A stretch of DNA of 64,000 nt from Novosphingobium marinum. Lineage in GTDB: Bacteria > Pseudomonadota > Alphaproteobacteria > Sphingomonadales > Sphingomonadaceae. Positions 1 through 10,342 of the stretch are shown here, in pieces. Position 1 is the first letter of the stretch. Each line of letters begins with the position of its first letter. The stretch spans positions 806,001 through 870,000 of the forward strand of contig NZ_JACBZF010000001.1 in assembly GCF_013408095.1 (NCBI RefSeq), written 5' to 3'. The position numbers were made by a program, and so were the translations under genes. Below the pieces are notes generated by a model, which had not been told where the DNA came from, ran no database searches, and saw nothing but the letters and a program-made list of their open reading frames with translations.

Positions 1-406
1 TGCGCAGCGGCTCCCCGGTGGGCGGAAGCGGCGCGGGCGCGTCGCTGCGCAGCGTCACGCCCAGCCCCGGAAGCGCCACCGCACCGATAGCGGCCTCTCC
101 GCCGATGGAAAGCCCGATGTGCACCGCCCAGTCGGACCGCTCCTCGCCGTATTCGCGCGTGCCGTCGACCGGATCGACGATCCAGACACGCTCCTTCGAA
201 AGGCGTTCCTGCGTGTCCTTGCTTTCCTCGGACAGCAGGCCGTCGTCGGGCCGGTTGTGGCGCAGGGCGTGGCAGATGAACTGGTTCGCCGTTTCGTCGC
301 CTGCATTCCCGAGCGGCTTGCCTTCGAGAAGCGAGGACCGGCGCACCGCGAGCAACAGTTCGCCGGCGGCGTGCGCAACGCGCGCCGCGAGTTCGGCATC
401 GGTCAT
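1..406 (-). CDS. cysQ: 3'(2'),5'-bisphosphate nucleotidase CysQ (partial, N-terminal part)
   Basis: This gene runs off the left edge, so only its first ~135 codons are seen. The protein begins MTDAELAARVAHAAGELLLA and carries the inositol-monophosphatase-family metal motif IVDPVDGTREY near residue 90. That motif binds the Mg2+ ions and presents the catalytic Asp residues. The family removes the 3'-phosphate of PAP or PAPS formed during sulfate assimilation. It lies just downstream of cysD, cysNC and a DUF2061 gene on the same strand, which fits that role. The start is the ATG at 406-404, 10 bases after the DUF2061 stop. I am confident of the family; CysQ rather than another inositol phosphatase is inferred from the neighbours. 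Confidence 0.88.
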   Translation of the reverse strand, partial: MTDAELAARVAHAAGELLLAVRRSSLLEGKPLGNAGDETANQFICHALRHNRPDDGLLSEESKDTQERLSKERVWIVDPVDGTREYGEERSDWAVHIGLSIGGEAAIGAVALPGLGVTLRSDAPAPLPPTGEPLR

Positions 407-416
407 CGAATTTCCT

Positions 417-665
417 TCAGATCTTTGCCGCAGGATCAGCGGCCTCTTCGCTTTTGACGCCCCACTTGATGGCGCTCCACACCCGTTCGTGACCGTAATA
501 GAGGAACATCTTGGTGATGACCTCGGTCGTAGCGATCGCTCCTGCGGCCTTGGGACTCCCGGTGAACAGCCAGCTCAGCAGGAAGGTGTCGACGCTGCCA
601 AGCACGCGCCAGCTCAGCGCCTTGGCGAACGAACGCTGGTGTGCTTCCCGCCCCCCGAGAAGCAT
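417..665 (-). CDS. DUF2061 domain-containing small membrane protein
   Basis: This 82-residue protein matches the DUF2061 pattern. It has a basic start (residues ~10-20, SFAKALSWRVLGSVDT), then a hydrophobic segment (FLLSWLFTG), a TEV-x-KM-x-LYYGHERVW stretch and a short charged tail. It is probably an inner-membrane protein; its biochemical role is unknown. It lies between cysNC and cysQ on the same strand, with only 10 bases on each side. Members of this family are often found in sulfur-assimilation operons, so a link to sulfate metabolism is plausible but unproven. The start is the first ATG after the cysNC stop. Confidence 0.8.
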   Translation of the reverse strand: MLLGGREAHQRSFAKALSWRVLGSVDTFLLSWLFTGSPKAAGAIATTEVITKMFLYYGHERVWSAIKWGVKSEEAADPAAKI

Positions 666-675
666 CAGCCCGCGC

Positions 676-2598
676 TCACCTGTCGCCCAGCAGCGTGTCG
701 ACCACCAGGTCGGCTGCTTCCTGCGGGCTCATCGCGGTCGTGTCGATGCGGATTTCGGGGCTTTCCGGCGCTTCGTAGGGCGAGTCTATGCCCGTGAAAT
801 TCTTGAGTTCGCCGGCCCGCGCCTTCTTGTAGAGGCCCTTTTCGTCACGCTCTTCGGCCACCGAAAGCGGCGTATCGACGAAGATCTCGATGAATTCCCC
901 CTCAGGCATCATGGCGCGAACCATATCGCGCTCAGCCCGGAAAGGCGAGATGAACGCCGTAATCGCGATCAGGCCCGCATCCGCCATGAGCTTCGCGACT
1001 TCGCCGATGCGCCGGATATTCTCGATCCGGTCGGCCTCGGTGAAGCCCAGGTCCTTGTTGAGACCGTGCCGCACGTTGTCGCCGTCGAGCAGGAAAGTAT
1101 GCCGGTTCATCCGGTAGAGCTTCTTCTCGACCAGGTTGGCGATGGTCGACTTGCCCGAACCCGAAAGCCCGGTGAACCACAGCACTGCGGGTACCTGGTT
1201 CTTCATGTCGGCGCGGGCCTTGCGGCTGATGTCGATCGCCTGCCAGTGCACGTTCTGCGCACGCCGCAGCGAGAAGTTGAGCATCCCCGCAGCGACCGTG
1301 GCGTTGCTCATCTTGTCGATCAGGATGAACCCGCCAAGCGCCTGGTTGTCGGCATAGGGCTCGAACACGATGGGCTTGTCGGTAAAAACCTCGGCCACGC
1401 CGATCTCGTTGAGTTGCAGCGTCTTGGCAGCCATGTGTGAAAGCGTGCCTACGTTCAACGTGTACTTCGGCTGCTGAACGGTGGCGGAAACGGTCTGCGT
1501 GCCGATCTTGAGCCAGTAGGCGCGGCCGACATGCAGCGATTCGTCGTTCATCCAGACGAGGGTCGCCTCGAACTGGTCCGACGTCTGCGGCGGATCGTCT
1601 GCCGACGCGATCACACTGCCGCGCGAGCAGTCGATCTCGTCGGCTAGGCAGATCGTCACCGACTGTCCCGCGACGGCGCTGTCGAGGTCTCCGTCCATGG
1701 TCACGATGCGGCTTACCGTGCTGGTCTTGCCCGAAGGAAGTACGCGCACGCGGTCTCCCGGTGTAACGCCCCCGCTGGCGACGAGGCCCGAGAAGCCCCG
1801 GAAATCGAGGTTCGGGCGATTGACCCACTGGACCGGCATGCGGAATGGCTTTCGCAGCGCGACACTCGTATCGACCTCGACCGTTTCGAGATGATCGACG
1901 AGCGTCGGCCCTTCGTACCAGGGCGTGTTCTGCGAAAGCGACGTGATGTTGTCGCCCCTGAAACCCGAAATGGGCATGGGAACGAAGTCCGCGATCCCGA
2001 TCTCGTCCGCGAAGGCGCGGAACTCGGCGACGATGGCCTCGAACTTGTCGCGGTCGTAGTCGATGAGGTCCATCTTGTTGACGGCGAGCACCACGTTGCG
2101 AATGCCGACGAGGTGGCACAGGTACGCATGCCGCCGGGTCTGGGGAAGCACGCCCTTGCGCGCATCGATCAGGATCACGGCGAGGTCGGCGGTCGACGCC
2201 CCGGTCACCATGTTGCGCGTGTACTGCTCGTGCCCCGGCGTGTCGGCGACGATGAACTTGCGCTTCTCGGTCGAGAAGAACCTGTAGGCGACATCGATGG
2301 TGATGCCCTGCTCGCGCTCGGCGGCAAGCCCGTCGACGAGGAGCGCGAAATCGATCTCCTCCCCTTGCGTGCCGACTCGCTTCGAATCCGCCTCGAGCTG
2401 GCTCAGCTGGTCCTCGAAGATCATCTTCGAATCGTAGAGGAGCCGGCCGATCAGCGTCGACTTGCCGTCGTCTACGCTCCCGCAGGTAAGAAAGCGCAGC
2501 ATCGTCTTGTGCTGGTGCTGGTCGAGGTAGGCGTCGATGTCCTCGGCGATGAGATCGTCGACCACGTAGCGGGGATCGTTCTGGCCGGACCGCTCCAT
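676..2598 (-). CDS. cysNC: Bifunctional sulfate adenylyltransferase GTPase subunit / APS kinase CysNC
   Basis: This 640-residue fusion combines two activities. The N-terminal half is an elongation-factor-like GTPase with the P-loop GSVDDGKS (residues 40-47), DTPGH (119-123) and NKMD (174-177). The C-terminal ~170 residues are adenylyl-sulfate kinase with its own P-loop GLSGSGKST (477-485). With CysD it makes APS from ATP and sulfate, driven by GTP, and then phosphorylates APS to PAPS in the cytoplasm. The start ATG shares one base with the cysD stop (TGATG), a sign of translational coupling. An open frame continues upstream in this register, but that region is cysD in another frame, so I rejected the longer start. 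Confidence 0.96.
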   Translation of the reverse strand: MERSGQNDPRYVVDDLIAEDIDAYLDQHQHKTMLRFLTCGSVDDGKSTLIGRLLYDSKMIFEDQLSQLEADSKRVGTQGEEIDFALLVDGLAAEREQGITIDVAYRFFSTEKRKFIVADTPGHEQYTRNMVTGASTADLAVILIDARKGVLPQTRRHAYLCHLVGIRNVVLAVNKMDLIDYDRDKFEAIVAEFRAFADEIGIADFVPMPISGFRGDNITSLSQNTPWYEGPTLVDHLETVEVDTSVALRKPFRMPVQWVNRPNLDFRGFSGLVASGGVTPGDRVRVLPSGKTSTVSRIVTMDGDLDSAVAGQSVTICLADEIDCSRGSVIASADDPPQTSDQFEATLVWMNDESLHVGRAYWLKIGTQTVSATVQQPKYTLNVGTLSHMAAKTLQLNEIGVAEVFTDKPIVFEPYADNQALGGFILIDKMSNATVAAGMLNFSLRRAQNVHWQAIDISRKARADMKNQVPAVLWFTGLSGSGKSTIANLVEKKLYRMNRHTFLLDGDNVRHGLNKDLGFTEADRIENIRRIGEVAKLMADAGLIAITAFISPFRAERDMVRAMMPEGEFIEIFVDTPLSVAEERDEKGLYKKARAGELKNFTGIDSPYEAPESPEIRIDTTAMSPQEAADLVVDTLLGDR

Positions 2599-3521
2599 CA
2601 GAAATATCCCTCCTGCTTCTTCTTCTCCATGCCCGCGCCGCCCGCGTCCTTGTCGATCACGCGGCCCTGCCTTTCTGAAGTCGTGGTCAGCAGCGTTTCC
2701 TGGATGACTTCGGGAAGCGTCGCCGCCTCGCTCTCGACCGCGCCGGTGAGCGGGAAGCAACCGAGCGTGCGGAACCGGACCGAACGTTCCTCGATCTCGG
2801 GCCGGTAACCGAGCACCTTCTCGATCCGCTCGATGTCGTCGGCCATGAACAGCTGGCCTTCCCAGATGTAGGTCGGGCGCTTCGCGGCGAAGTAGAGCGG
2901 CACGATCGGGATGTCGTTCAGGTGGATGTATTGCCAGACGTCGAGCTCGGTCCAGTTCGAGATCGGGAAGACGCGGATCGACTCGCGCTTGTTCTTGCGG
3001 GCGTTGTAGAGGTTCCAGAGTTCGGGGCGCTGGTTCTTCGGGTCCCATCCGTGGCTCGCCGTGCGGAAGGAAAAGATGCGCTCCTTGGCGCGGCTCTTCT
3101 CCTCGTCGCGGCGCGCGCCGCCGAACGCGGCATCGAAGCCCCACTTGTCGAGCGCCTGCTTCAGGCCCTCGGTCTTCCACATGTCGGTATGGAGCGGACC
3201 GTGCTCGAACGGATTGATCCCGCGTTCCTGCGCCTCCGGGTTCTGGTAGACCAGCAGTTCCATCCCCGCGTCGCCGGCCGCGCGGTTGCGCAGGTCGTAC
3301 ATCGCGCGAAACTTCCAGGTGGTATCGACGTGGAGAAGCGGAAACGGTGGCGGCGACGGATAAAAGGCCTTGCGCGCCAGATGCAGCATGACCGCCGAAT
3401 CCTTGCCCACCGAATAGAGCATCACCGGCTTTTCCGCTTCGGCCACGACTTCTCGGATGATGTGGATGCTCTCGGCCTCGAGCCGCTCGAGGTGGGTCAG
3501 GCTTCTGTTCGCGTCGTGCAT
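2598..3521 (-). CDS. cysD: Sulfate adenylyltransferase subunit 2 CysD
   Basis: This 307-residue subunit has the PP-loop ATP pyrophosphatase motif [12 protein letters not shown] near residue 40 and the family's C-terminal [12 protein letters not shown]. It adenylates sulfate and works as a heterodimer with CysN. I chose the ATG at 3521, giving [19 protein letters not shown], which matches usual CysD N-termini. An ATG 39 bases upstream would add an atypical extension. It is the first gene of a minus-strand operon, cysD-cysNC-DUF2061-cysQ, with 1-base overlap or short gaps throughout. Confidence 0.96.
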   Translation of the reverse strand: MHDANRSLTHLERLEAESIHIIREVVAEAEKPVMLYSVGKDSAVMLHLARKAFYPSPPPFPLLHVDTTWKFRAMYDLRNRAAGDAGMELLVYQNPEAQERGINPFEHGPLHTDMWKTEGLKQALDKWGFDAAFGGARRDEEKSRAKERIFSFRTASHGWDPKNQRPELWNLYNARKNKRESIRVFPISNWTELDVWQYIHLNDIPIVPLYFAAKRPTYIWEGQLFMADDIERIEKVLGYRPEIEERSVRFRTLGCFPLTGAVESEAATLPEVIQETLLTTTSERQGRVIDKDAGGAGMEKKKQEGYF

Positions 3522-3607
3522 GGTGCCGTCGCCCCTGTCAGATAATCGGATTGGCAACAATCAAGACATTCTTTGCGCGCTTCACGGGCAACTTTCCGGT
3601 TGTGCGC

Positions 3608-4255
3608 TCAGGGCCTGCGCAGCTTTTCGGCGAAAGCCCTCACCGCAGCAGCCTCGTCGCCGTTCCACACCGCGCCGCATACGGCCAGGAAATCCGCGCC
3701 CGCCTCGACCAGCGGCATGCAATTGCCGGGCGTGATCCCGCCTATCGCCACGCACGGGATTTCGAAGATCGACTGCCACCATTCGAGCACGTCGAGACCG
3801 GGCCGGTGACGGGTTTCCTTGGTCGTGGTCGGGAAGAATGCGCCGAACGCGACGTAGTCCGCGCCGGCCTCGCCCGCTTCCATGGCAAGGTGGCGGCTGT
3901 CGTGGCAGGTGACACCGATCTGCGCCTCCCGCCCCAGTTCCTCGCGCGCGTGGGCCACTTCGCCGTCACCCTGCCCGAGGTGGACACCGTCCGCCCCGAT
4001 GCGTCTGGCGAGCGCTATAGAATCGTTGACGATGAACGCGACCTCGCGCGCGGCGCAGATTTCCAGCAACGGCCCGGCGAGCGCCGCAGCCGCGTGCTGG
4101 TCTACATCCTTGACGCGGAACTGGAACGCGGCGACCGGCCCTGCATCGAGCGCACGCTCGAGCCGGACCGGGAAATCGCCGCCGACCTCGAGCGGCGAAA
4201 TCAGGTAGAGCGCGCTGTCCGGACGCTCTGCCTCCCTGTCGTCGCGCGTTTTCAT
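3608..4255 (-). CDS. thiE: Thiamine phosphate synthase (ThiE family)
   Basis: This 215-residue TIM-barrel protein has the ThiE landmarks in order: YLISP at the start, FQFRVKDVD in the phosphate/pyrimidine region, FIVNDSIALA, GADGVHLGQGD, VTCHDS, YVAFGAFFPT and AIGGITPGN. The family couples hydroxymethylpyrimidine diphosphate with thiazole phosphate to give thiamine phosphate. Sphingomonads often have more than one ThiE-like gene, and some TenI-like relatives do other chemistry. The VHLGQ and FPTTT elements favour true ThiE. It lies 20 bases after the next gene's region on the same strand, downstream of the class I aldolase gene. Confidence 0.85.
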   Translation of the reverse strand: MKTRDDREAERPDSALYLISPLEVGGDFPVRLERALDAGPVAAFQFRVKDVDQHAAAALAGPLLEICAAREVAFIVNDSIALARRIGADGVHLGQGDGEVAHAREELGREAQIGVTCHDSRHLAMEAGEAGADYVAFGAFFPTTTKETRHRPGLDVLEWWQSIFEIPCVAIGGITPGNCMPLVEAGADFLAVCGAVWNGDEAAAVRAFAEKLRRP

Positions 4256-4274
4256 CGTCAGCCGGTGCCCAGCC

Positions 4275-5183
4275 TCACGCCGAGGCCGAGGCGGTCTTCT
4301 GCGTCGAGGCGGCGTGGATCTGGTCGATCGCGCCGCCCAGCGACTTGTCGAATTCGGCGTCGCTCATCGATGCGCGCAGGTCCTGCAGGAGCGCGCGGCT
4401 GAAGCTGGCGATCATGCCCCGGTTCTTCGCAAGTTCCTCGCACGCCTCGGGACGCTCGTATCCGCCCGAAAGCGCAACGACGCGCAGCACGCGCGGATGA
4501 TCGACGAGGGCATCGTAGTGACCGGGTTTCACCGGAATCGACAGCTTGAGCATGACCTTCTCGTCGCCGGGCATCGCGGAAAGCTGCTTTTCAAGCTCCT
4601 CGACGAGGATCGTGTCGCATTCGGCGCGGTTCGCGCCCTTGATGTTCGTTTCCGGCTCGAGGATCGGCATCAGGCCGTGCGAGAGCACCTGCCTGCCGAT
4701 CTCGATCTGCTGCGCGACGATGGCGGCGATACCCTCGCGGTTCGGCTCGTGGATGACCGAACGTTCCTTGGTGCCGAACATGCCCAGCACGCGCGAGTGG
4801 TCGAGCAGGTCGTCGAGGCCGGGCATCGGCTTCATCAGCTGCACGCCGTTGGCCTGCTCCTCCAGTCCCTTGTCGATCTTGATGAAGGGGACGATGCCCT
4901 TGTCGTGCAGCACGCCGGGCACGGGCTTGCCATCGATCTCGCCGTTCATGGTGCGCTCGAACAGGATGGCGCCGATCACCTTGTCCCCGGTGAAGGCGGG
5001 CGAAGTGATGATGCGGCTGCGCATCTCGTGGATCTTCGCGAACATTTCCTCGTCGCCCGACCATTCGTCGTCGGACACGCCGTATCCGCGCAGCGCCTTG
5101 GGGGTCGAGCCCCCGCTCTGGTCGAGCGCGGCGATGAAGCCGTTTCCTTCGGCGATCTTGGCGGTCATCTCTGAGGTCTGCAT
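4275..5183 (-). CDS. fda: Class I fructose-bisphosphate aldolase
   Basis: This 302-residue protein resembles the bacterial class I aldolases of the staphylococcal Fda type, with GNGFIAALDQSGGSTPKAL near the N-terminus, FERTMNGEID, VPFIKIDKGL, PILEPE and KLSIPVKPG. It cleaves fructose 1,6-bisphosphate through a Schiff-base lysine and needs no metal. I chose the ATG at 5183 (MQTSEMTAKIAEGNGFIAAL), which has a GAAGAGACG ribosome-binding-like stretch just upstream. A longer in-frame extension would overlap the pgk end. It is downstream of pgk and gap on the same strand, in a glycolysis/Calvin-type cluster. Confidence 0.92.
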   Translation of the reverse strand: MQTSEMTAKIAEGNGFIAALDQSGGSTPKALRGYGVSDDEWSGDEEMFAKIHEMRSRIITSPAFTGDKVIGAILFERTMNGEIDGKPVPGVLHDKGIVPFIKIDKGLEEQANGVQLMKPMPGLDDLLDHSRVLGMFGTKERSVIHEPNREGIAAIVAQQIEIGRQVLSHGLMPILEPETNIKGANRAECDTILVEELEKQLSAMPGDEKVMLKLSIPVKPGHYDALVDHPRVLRVVALSGGYERPEACEELAKNRGMIASFSRALLQDLRASMSDAEFDKSLGGAIDQIHAASTQKTASASA

Positions 5184-5268
5184 CGTCTCTTCCTGTTCTG
5201 GCCCGTGGCTATGGTCTGTTTCGATGTGTAGTTTCGCAACCGGCGGCGCGGCGGCAGGTTCCGGGCGG

Positions 5269-6471
5269 TCAGCCGCCCAGCGCCTTGACGCCCGGCAGTT
5301 CCCTGCCTTCCATCCATTCCAGGAAGGCACCGCCCGCAGTCGAGATATAGGTGAAGTCTTCGGCAACCCCGGCGTGGTTGAGCGCGGCGACCGTGTCGCC
5401 TCCGCCCGCGACCGAGACCAGCGATCCCTCGCGCGTGAGCGCGGCGGCGGTCCTTGCCAGCCAAACCGTCGCCGCATCGAACGGTTCGGTCTCGAACGCG
5501 CCCACCGGACCGTTCCAGACGAGCGTGCGGCAGGTCTTGAGAACGTCGGCCAGCGCCTCGACCGCAGCGGGGCCGACATCGAGGATCATTTCCTCCGCCG
5601 CGACCTCGTGCACGTTGCAGGTGCGCAGGCTTTCCGGATTGGCGGCGAATTCCTTCGCTACCACCACGTCGTAGGGCAGGTGCACGGTGCAGCCCGACCG
5701 GTCCGCGGCCTCGAGGATCTCGGTCGCGGTGCCGGTAAGGTCGTGCTCGCACAGCGACTTGCCCACATCGACACCCTTCGCGGCGAGGAAGGTGTTCGCC
5801 ATGCCGCCGCCGATGATGAGGTGGTCGACCTGCCCGACGAGGTGGCGCAGCACGTCGAGCTTGGAGGACACCTTGGCCCCGCCGACGACCGCGGCGACCG
5901 GCCGCTCGGGAGTGCCCAGCGCCTTCTGCAGCGCTTCGAGCTCGGCCTGCATCGAGCGTCCGGCATAGGCGGGCAGCAGGTGCGCAAGGCCCTCGGTCGT
6001 GGCGTGCGCGCGGTGCGCGGCGGAAAAGGCATCGTTGACGTAGAAGTCGGCCACCGCCGCGATCGCCTGCGCGAATTCGGCATCGTTGGCTTCCTCGCCC
6101 TTCCAGAACCGCGTGTTCTCGAGGATGGCGATGTCGCCGTCGCTCAGGATGCCGACCGACTGCCCGGTGACCGGCCCGGCGACTTCGGGAACGAACATGA
6201 TTTCCTTGTCGAGCACGCGCTCGACCGCGCCGACGACGAGGCTGAGCGACATGGTCGAATTGCGCTCGCCCCTTGGCCGCCCGAAGTGCGCGAGCAGCAG
6301 GACTTTCGCGCCCTTCTCCGACAGTTCGAGGATCGTCGGCGCCGAGGCTCGGACCCGCGTCGTGTCGGTCACGTCGCCGTCCTTCATCGGCAGGTTGAGG
6401 TCGACGCGCACGAGCGCCACCTTGCCGCTTAGGTCGTCCCCAAGATCATCCAGCGTGCGAAATCCGCTCAT
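5269..6471 (-). CDS. pgk: Phosphoglycerate kinase
   Basis: The protein is 400 residues, the usual length. It starts [20 protein letters not shown] with the signature [13 protein letters not shown], followed by [37 protein letters not shown] and the C-terminal [10 protein letters not shown]. It transfers phosphate between 1,3-bisphosphoglycerate and ADP. Its ATG (6471) overlaps the stop of the MOSC gene by 4 bases. A long open frame continues upstream in this register but is only the shadow of the MOSC gene. Confidence 0.97.
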   Translation of the reverse strand: MSGFRTLDDLGDDLSGKVALVRVDLNLPMKDGDVTDTTRVRASAPTILELSEKGAKVLLLAHFGRPRGERNSTMSLSLVVGAVERVLDKEIMFVPEVAGPVTGQSVGILSDGDIAILENTRFWKGEEANDAEFAQAIAAVADFYVNDAFSAAHRAHATTEGLAHLLPAYAGRSMQAELEALQKALGTPERPVAAVVGGAKVSSKLDVLRHLVGQVDHLIIGGGMANTFLAAKGVDVGKSLCEHDLTGTATEILEAADRSGCTVHLPYDVVVAKEFAANPESLRTCNVHEVAAEEMILDVGPAAVEALADVLKTCRTLVWNGPVGAFETEPFDAATVWLARTAAALTREGSLVSVAGGGDTVAALNHAGVAEDFTYISTAGGAFLEWMEGRELPGVKALGG

Positions 6472-6941
6472 TCCTCGATCCTCACTTCGTCGCCCACGGC
6501 AATGTCGCCGCCGGTCAGTACCCGCGCCAGCGCGCCGCCGCGCCAGTCGGGCGTCAGCGCCGCCTTCAGTCCCGGCCTGATCGCATCCATGCGGCTGCAC
6601 GGGTTGCATTCGTCGGTAATCTCGAGCCGCAGCGTCTTGCCGACCGCGACGATCGCTCCGACTTCGCGCGGCAGGCGCAGCCCGTCGACCAGCAGGTTCG
6701 CGCGGCGCTCCTGCCAGGGGATTGCGAACGCCTCTTCGAGCCCGAGGTCTGCCATCGCGTCGGCCCAGCCCCGCGCTTCGATCAGCGTGCCCTGCCGCCA
6801 GTTCTTCGGGCCGGAGAACTGCGTGCCGCGATAGTCTCCGTGGAGGCCTTCCTCGCGACTCACGCTGACGGCGTCGACGGTCTCCATGGGGCCGCGCGGC
6901 CGGTCGTGCCGCGCGATCCCGCAAAGCCGTCCCGTCGTCAC
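6468..6941 (-). CDS. MOSC domain-containing protein
   Basis: This 157-residue protein starts at a GTG (6941) with GGGAG a few bases upstream; a nearby ATG is blocked by a stop. It has MOSC features: [14 protein letters not shown] early, [12 protein letters not shown] and PREVGAIV in the middle, and the cysteine-bearing [11 protein letters not shown] near residue 115. MOSC domains are found in molybdenum cofactor sulfurases and related proteins, and the conserved Cys is thought to carry sulfur. The precise substrate is unknown. It sits between gap (12 bases) and pgk (4-base overlap), a position that does not explain its role. Confidence 0.8.
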   Translation of the reverse strand: MTTGRLCGIARHDRPRGPMETVDAVSVSREEGLHGDYRGTQFSGPKNWRQGTLIEARGWADAMADLGLEEAFAIPWQERRANLLVDGLRLPREVGAIVAVGKTLRLEITDECNPCSRMDAIRPGLKAALTPDWRGGALARVLTGGDIAVGDEVRIEE

Positions 6942-6952
6942 GGCATGCTCCC

Positions 6953-7960
6953 TTAGAGGAAGCTCGCCATCACGCCCGCGGTGTCGAGCATGCGGTTCGA
7001 GAAGCCCCACTCGTTGTCGTACCATGAAACGACGCGGACCAGCTTGCCCTCGAGAACCGCGGTTTCGAGGCTGTCGACGGTCGAGCTGGCCGGGTAGTGG
7101 TTGAAGTCCGAGGAAACGAGCGGCTGGTCGGTGAAATCGAGCACGCCCTTCATCGGCCCTTCGGCGGCCTTCTTTAGCGCCGCGTTGATTTCCTCGGCGT
7201 TGGTGTCGCGGCCCGGCGTGAAGACGAGGTCGATCAGGCTGACGTTCGGCGTCGGCACGCGGACCGAGGAGCCGTCGAGCTTGCCGTTGAGTTCGGGAAG
7301 AACAAGGCCGACCGCGCGCGCGGCACCGGTAGTCGTCGGGATCATGTTCTGCGCACCGGCGCGGGCGCGGCGCAGGTCGCTATGGATCTGGTCGAGCATG
7401 CGCTGGTCGTTGGTGTAGCTGTGGATCGTGGTCATGAAGCCGCGCTCGATCCCCACCGCCTCGTGGCAGACCTTGGCGACCGGCGCGAGGCAGTTGGTGG
7501 TGCAACTCGCGTTCGAGACGACGATGTCGTCGGCGGTCAGCGAGTCGTGGTTGACGCCGTAGACGACGGTCTTGTCGACGCCCTTGGCCGGGGCCGAGAT
7601 CAGCACGCGCCTTGCGCCGGCATCGAGGTGCGGCTGCGAAGCTTCCTTGGACTGGAAGAAGCCGGTGCATTCAAGGACGAGCTCGACGCCCATGTCCTTG
7701 TGCGGAAGCTTGCCGGGATCGCGTTCGGCGGTGACCGCGATGTCCTTGCCGTTGACGGTCATCTTGCCGTCGCCGGCCTCGACATTCCCGGGGAAGCGTC
7801 CGTGGCTCGAATCGAACTGGAACAGGAGAGCGTTGGACTTCGTGTCGGCGAGGTCGTTGATGGACACCAGTTCCAGGCCGCAATCGGGCCGCTCGAGAAT
7901 GGCACGCGCCACCAGGCGCCCGATACGTCCGAAACCGTTGATCGCAACCTTGGTCGCCAT
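6953..7960 (-). CDS. gap: Glyceraldehyde-3-phosphate dehydrogenase, type I
   Basis: This 335-residue protein starts [15 protein letters not shown], the NAD(P)-binding dinucleotide fold. The active-site motif is [12 protein letters not shown] around residue 152, where the first Cys is the nucleophile. The C-terminus [14 protein letters not shown] is typical. It oxidises glyceraldehyde 3-phosphate with phosphate to 1,3-bisphosphoglycerate. It lies 15 bases after tkt on the same strand and feeds directly into pgk downstream. Confidence 0.97.
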   Translation of the reverse strand: MATKVAINGFGRIGRLVARAILERPDCGLELVSINDLADTKSNALLFQFDSSHGRFPGNVEAGDGKMTVNGKDIAVTAERDPGKLPHKDMGVELVLECTGFFQSKEASQPHLDAGARRVLISAPAKGVDKTVVYGVNHDSLTADDIVVSNASCTTNCLAPVAKVCHEAVGIERGFMTTIHSYTNDQRMLDQIHSDLRRARAGAQNMIPTTTGAARAVGLVLPELNGKLDGSSVRVPTPNVSLIDLVFTPGRDTNAEEINAALKKAAEGPMKGVLDFTDQPLVSSDFNHYPASSTVDSLETAVLEGKLVRVVSWYDNEWGFSNRMLDTAGVMASFL

Positions 7961-7975
7961 GTGAAGAACTCCTGC

Positions 7976-9976
7976 TTACTTGCTGATTTTTTCCATGATT
8001 TTCGGAACGATGGCATCGGCTGCGAAGCCGAAGCGCTCGAACAGGTCCTTTGCCGGAGCCGAAGCGCCGAAACGATCGAGACCGATGTTGAGCCCGTTCG
8101 CCATCGTGTAGCGTTCCCACCCGAAGGTCGTTCCCGCCTCGATCGACACGCGCAGGATTTTCTCCGGCCCCACGTCGGGCAGAAGGTCCTCGCGATAATC
8201 GGCATCCTGCTCGTCGAACAGTTCGGTGCACGGCATCGAGACGACGTCGGCGCCGACGCCCTTCTTCTCCAGCGCCTGCGCGACTTTCATCGCGACCTCG
8301 ACCTCGGAGCCGGTGGCGATCAGGATGACGCGCCGGTCGGCCTCGGCGGCCTTGAGGCGATAGGCTCCGCGCGCGCAGGCGTTGCCGCCCGCGTTCTCGA
8401 CATTCTCGGTGCGCATCTGCGGCAGGCCCTGGCGGGTTAGCGCAAGGACCGTGGGGCGATCCTTCTGGCGCAGCGCCAGTTCCCAGCACTCGGCGGTCTC
8501 GACCACGTCGGCGGGCCGCATGACGAGAAGGTTGGGCATCGCGCGCAGGCTCTGCAGGTGTTCTACCGGCTGGTGCGTCGGGCCGTCCTCGCCAAGTCCG
8601 ATGCTGTCGTGCGTCATCACATAGACGACGCGCGCCTGTTGCAGCGCGGACAGCCGGATCGCGGGGCGGCAATAGTCGGTGAACACCATGAAGGTGCCGC
8701 CATAGGGAATAATCCCGCCATGCAGCGCCATCCCGTTCATCGCGGCGGCCATGCCGAACTCGCGGATGCCGTAATAGACATAGCGGCCCGCATAGTCCTC
8801 GGCGGTGAACGGGGTGGTGGCCCTGGTCTTGGTATTGTTCGAACCGGTCAGGTCGGCGGAGCCGCCGACCATCTCGGGCACCGCCTCGGTCAGTACGCCG
8901 AGCGCCATTTCGCTAGCCTTGCGGGTGGCGACCTTCTGCGGTTCCTTGAGCAGGCCGTCGATGTAATCGTGCAGCGCACCCGTGTCGGGCAGATCGCCGG
9001 TGTAGCGGCGAATGAACTCGGTCGACTTCGGATGGCCTGACAGACTTTCGTTCCAGGCGGCGCGCGTTCCGGCGCCGGCATCGCCGACCTTCAGCCACGC
9101 GGCGAGAACGTCGTCCGGAATCTCGAACGGCGGCGCGTCCCAGCCCAGCTCCTTGCGCGCCGCGGCGATTTCCTCGTCGCCCAGCGGCGATCCGTGGACC
9201 GAGTGCGAGCCTTCCTTGTTCGGCGCACCCTTGCCGATGACGGTGCGGCACGCGACGAGCGACGGCTTTTCCGAAGCCGCCGCGGCGGCGAGCGCCTTCT
9301 CGATATCGACGAAATCGTGACCGTCGCAGTAGGCGACATGCCATCCCGCAGCCTGGAAGCGCGCGGGAATGTCCTCGCTCGTCGAAAGATCGGTGCTGCC
9401 GTCGATGGTGATGCGGTTGTCGTCCCACAGGACGTTGAGCCGCCCGAGCTTGAGGTGCCCGGCTAGGCCGATCGCCTCGTGGTTGACGCCTTCCATCAGG
9501 CACCCGTCGCCCGCGATCACCCAGGTGCGATGGTCGACGAGGTCGTCGCCGAACTCGGCGTTGAGGTGGCGCTCTGCCATCGCCATGCCGACCGCCATAG
9601 CCAGCCCCTGCCCCAGCGGACCGGTGGTGCATTCCACCCCGTCGAGCAGGAAGTTCTCCGGGTGCCCGGCGCACGGGCTGCCCAGCTGGCGGAAATTGCG
9701 GATGTCGTCCATCGTCGGATGCTCGTACCCGGTGAGGTGGAGCAGCGAATAGATGAGCATCGAGCCGTGGCCTGCCGAGAGCACGAAGCGGTCGCGGTCC
9801 GCCCAGTCGGGCGCCTTGGGGTCGAACTTCAGGAACTTCGAGTAGAGGACCGTCGCCACGTCCGCCATGCCCATCGGCATGCCCGGATGGCCGCTGTTGG
9901 CTGCCTGAACCGCGTCCATGGAAAGGGCGCGAATGGCGTTTGCCATCTGCGCCAGCGGGGCGGGATTGAGGCTCAT
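7976..9976 (-). CDS. tkt: Transketolase
   Basis: This 666-residue enzyme has the N-terminal NSGHPGMPMGMA, the thiamine-diphosphate signature GDGCLMEGVNHEA-x-LAGHL near residue 155, and THDSIGLGEDGPTHQP in the pyrimidine domain. It moves two-carbon units in the pentose phosphate pathway. I chose the ATG at 9976 (MSLNPAPLAQMANAIRALSM); the ATG 33 bases upstream adds an untypical arginine-rich stretch. It is the first gene of a tkt-gap-MOSC-pgk-fda run. Confidence 0.96.
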   Translation of the reverse strand: MSLNPAPLAQMANAIRALSMDAVQAANSGHPGMPMGMADVATVLYSKFLKFDPKAPDWADRDRFVLSAGHGSMLIYSLLHLTGYEHPTMDDIRNFRQLGSPCAGHPENFLLDGVECTTGPLGQGLAMAVGMAMAERHLNAEFGDDLVDHRTWVIAGDGCLMEGVNHEAIGLAGHLKLGRLNVLWDDNRITIDGSTDLSTSEDIPARFQAAGWHVAYCDGHDFVDIEKALAAAAASEKPSLVACRTVIGKGAPNKEGSHSVHGSPLGDEEIAAARKELGWDAPPFEIPDDVLAAWLKVGDAGAGTRAAWNESLSGHPKSTEFIRRYTGDLPDTGALHDYIDGLLKEPQKVATRKASEMALGVLTEAVPEMVGGSADLTGSNNTKTRATTPFTAEDYAGRYVYYGIREFGMAAAMNGMALHGGIIPYGGTFMVFTDYCRPAIRLSALQQARVVYVMTHDSIGLGEDGPTHQPVEHLQSLRAMPNLLVMRPADVVETAECWELALRQKDRPTVLALTRQGLPQMRTENVENAGGNACARGAYRLKAAEADRRVILIATGSEVEVAMKVAQALEKKGVGADVVSMPCTELFDEQDADYREDLLPDVGPEKILRVSIEAGTTFGWERYTMANGLNIGLDRFGASAPAKDLFERFGFAADAIVPKIMEKISK

Positions 9977-10156
9977 TACTTCAAGGCTCCGGAAAGGACG
10001 GCGGGACACGAATCGGGTTTCCGCGCCTCTTTGGGGAAACCCGCCGTCGCGTCAAGTTCGCCGCCCGCCCGGATGCGAGGGAAACGCGCGGCGAAACGGT
10101 GGAAAGTTGCGGCGGCAAACCTTTGCAGTTCGATGACATTCGGTTAGCCCGAAGGC

Positions 10157-10342
10157 ATGGATGCGCAAAGGGCCGAAAGAGCACTGGCAAGGATCGCCGC
10201 TGCCGCGGACCGGCTGGAGCGCGCGGCGAACGCCCCGGCACTGCCCGACGACGAACTCGCACGGCGACACGAGGCTCTGAAAGGCTCGGTCGCCGATGCG
10301 CTGCGCAGGCTCGATGCCCTGCTGCCGGACGGCGAACGGTGA
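10157..10342 (+). CDS. Small helical protein upstream of zapA
   Basis: This 61-residue acidic/basic helix-rich protein (starting MDAQRAERALARIAAAADRL) has no domain I recognise. Its stop overlaps the GTG start of zapA in the arrangement GTGA, so the two are probably translated together. A short coiled-coil-like protein directly before zapA is common in sphingomonads, which suggests a cell-division link; that is inference from position. The region between this gene and tkt (10010-10156) is the divergent promoter region; I see no clear binding site there. Confidence 0.7.
   Translation: MDAQRAERALARIAAAADRLERAANAPALPDDELARRHEALKGSVADALRRLDALLPDGER

Noticed and set aside
4275-5752. Longer starts and overlapping minus-strand frames around the aldolase and pgk genes
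   Set aside because: They extend into neighbouring genes in other frames and lose the family N-termini. The chosen ATGs match standard starts.
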